From Chrysoporthe austroafricana (lineage: Eukaryota; Ascomycota; Sordariomycetes; Diaporthales; Cryphonectriaceae), in the NCBI GenBank assembly GCA_001051155.2, contig JYIP02000004.1, forward strand, positions 3,466,383-3,530,382: 64,000 nucleotides of DNA. Direction: 5' to 3'. Positions 63,819 through 64,000 of this stretch are shown here, one piece after another (the first letter of the stretch is position 1; every line of letters begins with the position of its first letter). The notes under the pieces were generated by a model that made no database searches, was not told where the DNA came from, and worked only from the letters and a program-made list of their open reading frames with translations. Made by a program: the position numbers and the translations under genes.

Positions 63819-63869
63819 ATTGCTAGTAATTATTATAGTAAATTGGTAATAAATTATCGATAAATAATT

Positions 63870-64000
63870 ATAATATTTCCTATAAGAACGCTATTTTTAT
63901 AAAGGCCGATATTTTATAAGACTGATATTCTTATAAGAGCCGATATTCTATAAAGCCGATACTTTTATAAAGGCTATTATCCTATAAGACCGATATTCTT
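63870..64000 (-). repeat. B6 leader short tandem repeats (cut by window edge)
   Basis: Plus-strand units such as CCGATATTCTTATAAGAG repeat every 16-20 bp, the reverse complement of the B2 array 17576-17740. The array continues beyond the window. Confidence 0.7.

Larger units (their letters stand above)
54297..64000 (-). mobile_element. B6: family B element, nearly complete, RNase H deleted
   Basis: Minus-strand copy running from its 3' LTR to the window edge. Coordinates convert to B2 exactly (B2 position = 82277 minus B6 position left of 59204, 81608 minus it to the right), so the only indel seen in 9.7 kb is one 669-bp deletion at 59198-59204. About 280 bp, mostly the 5' LTR, should lie beyond 64000. 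Inserted into A5 gag, left duplication ATTTT. Intermediate RIP load. Confidence 0.93.

Overview
The window is a gene-free, AT-rich heterochromatin-type block, most likely from a filamentous ascomycete (Pezizomycotina). All 64 kb can be assigned to two families of Ty3/Gypsy LTR retrotransposons, called A and B here. They are stacked inside one another and riddled with C-to-T and G-to-A transitions and the resulting TAA/TAG/TGA codons, as expected from repeat-induced point mutation (RIP). No host gene, tRNA, rRNA or CRISPR array was seen.

Family A is about 7.3 kb with LTRs of 422-464 bp. It carries a long gag with a CCHC knuckle, a pol (protease, RT, RNase H, integrase, chromodomain) in the -1 frame relative to gag, and an antisense ORF between pol and the 3' LTR. 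The antisense ORF encodes a six-cysteine Zn2Cys6-like cluster followed by a charged, probably coiled-coil stretch. Its primer site matches the start of its own transcript, indicating Tf1-type self-priming. Family B is about 10.65 kb with LTRs of 206-208 bp. It has gag-protease in one frame, RT-RNase H-integrase-chromodomain in another, and a third sense ORF of 582 codons (ORF3) of unknown function between pol and the 3' LTR.

Layout, with target-site duplications (TSD) that fix the order. B0 (+) is the oldest host; its pieces are 7291-9025, 37665-40518 and 47837-49128. It was hit by A2 (3532-7290, +), A3 (9026-37659, +, TSD GCATT), A4 (40519-47831, +, TSD TTAAG) and A5 (49129-54296, -). A1 (1-3531, -) sits in A2. 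B1 (14466-35758, +, TSD ATAAA) sits in A3, and B2 (17324-27979, +, TSD AAAAG) sits in B1. B6 (54297-64000, -) sits in A5 and runs off the right edge about 280 bp before its end. Inserts are less mutated than their hosts; B2 and A4 are the freshest copies, though no ORF is intact in any copy.

The most notable features are the conserved antisense Zn2Cys6-like ORF of family A, the ORF3 of family B (exactly 1749 bp in three copies), the self-priming signature with a compensatory change, and the replacement of LTR U3 sequence between A subfamilies.
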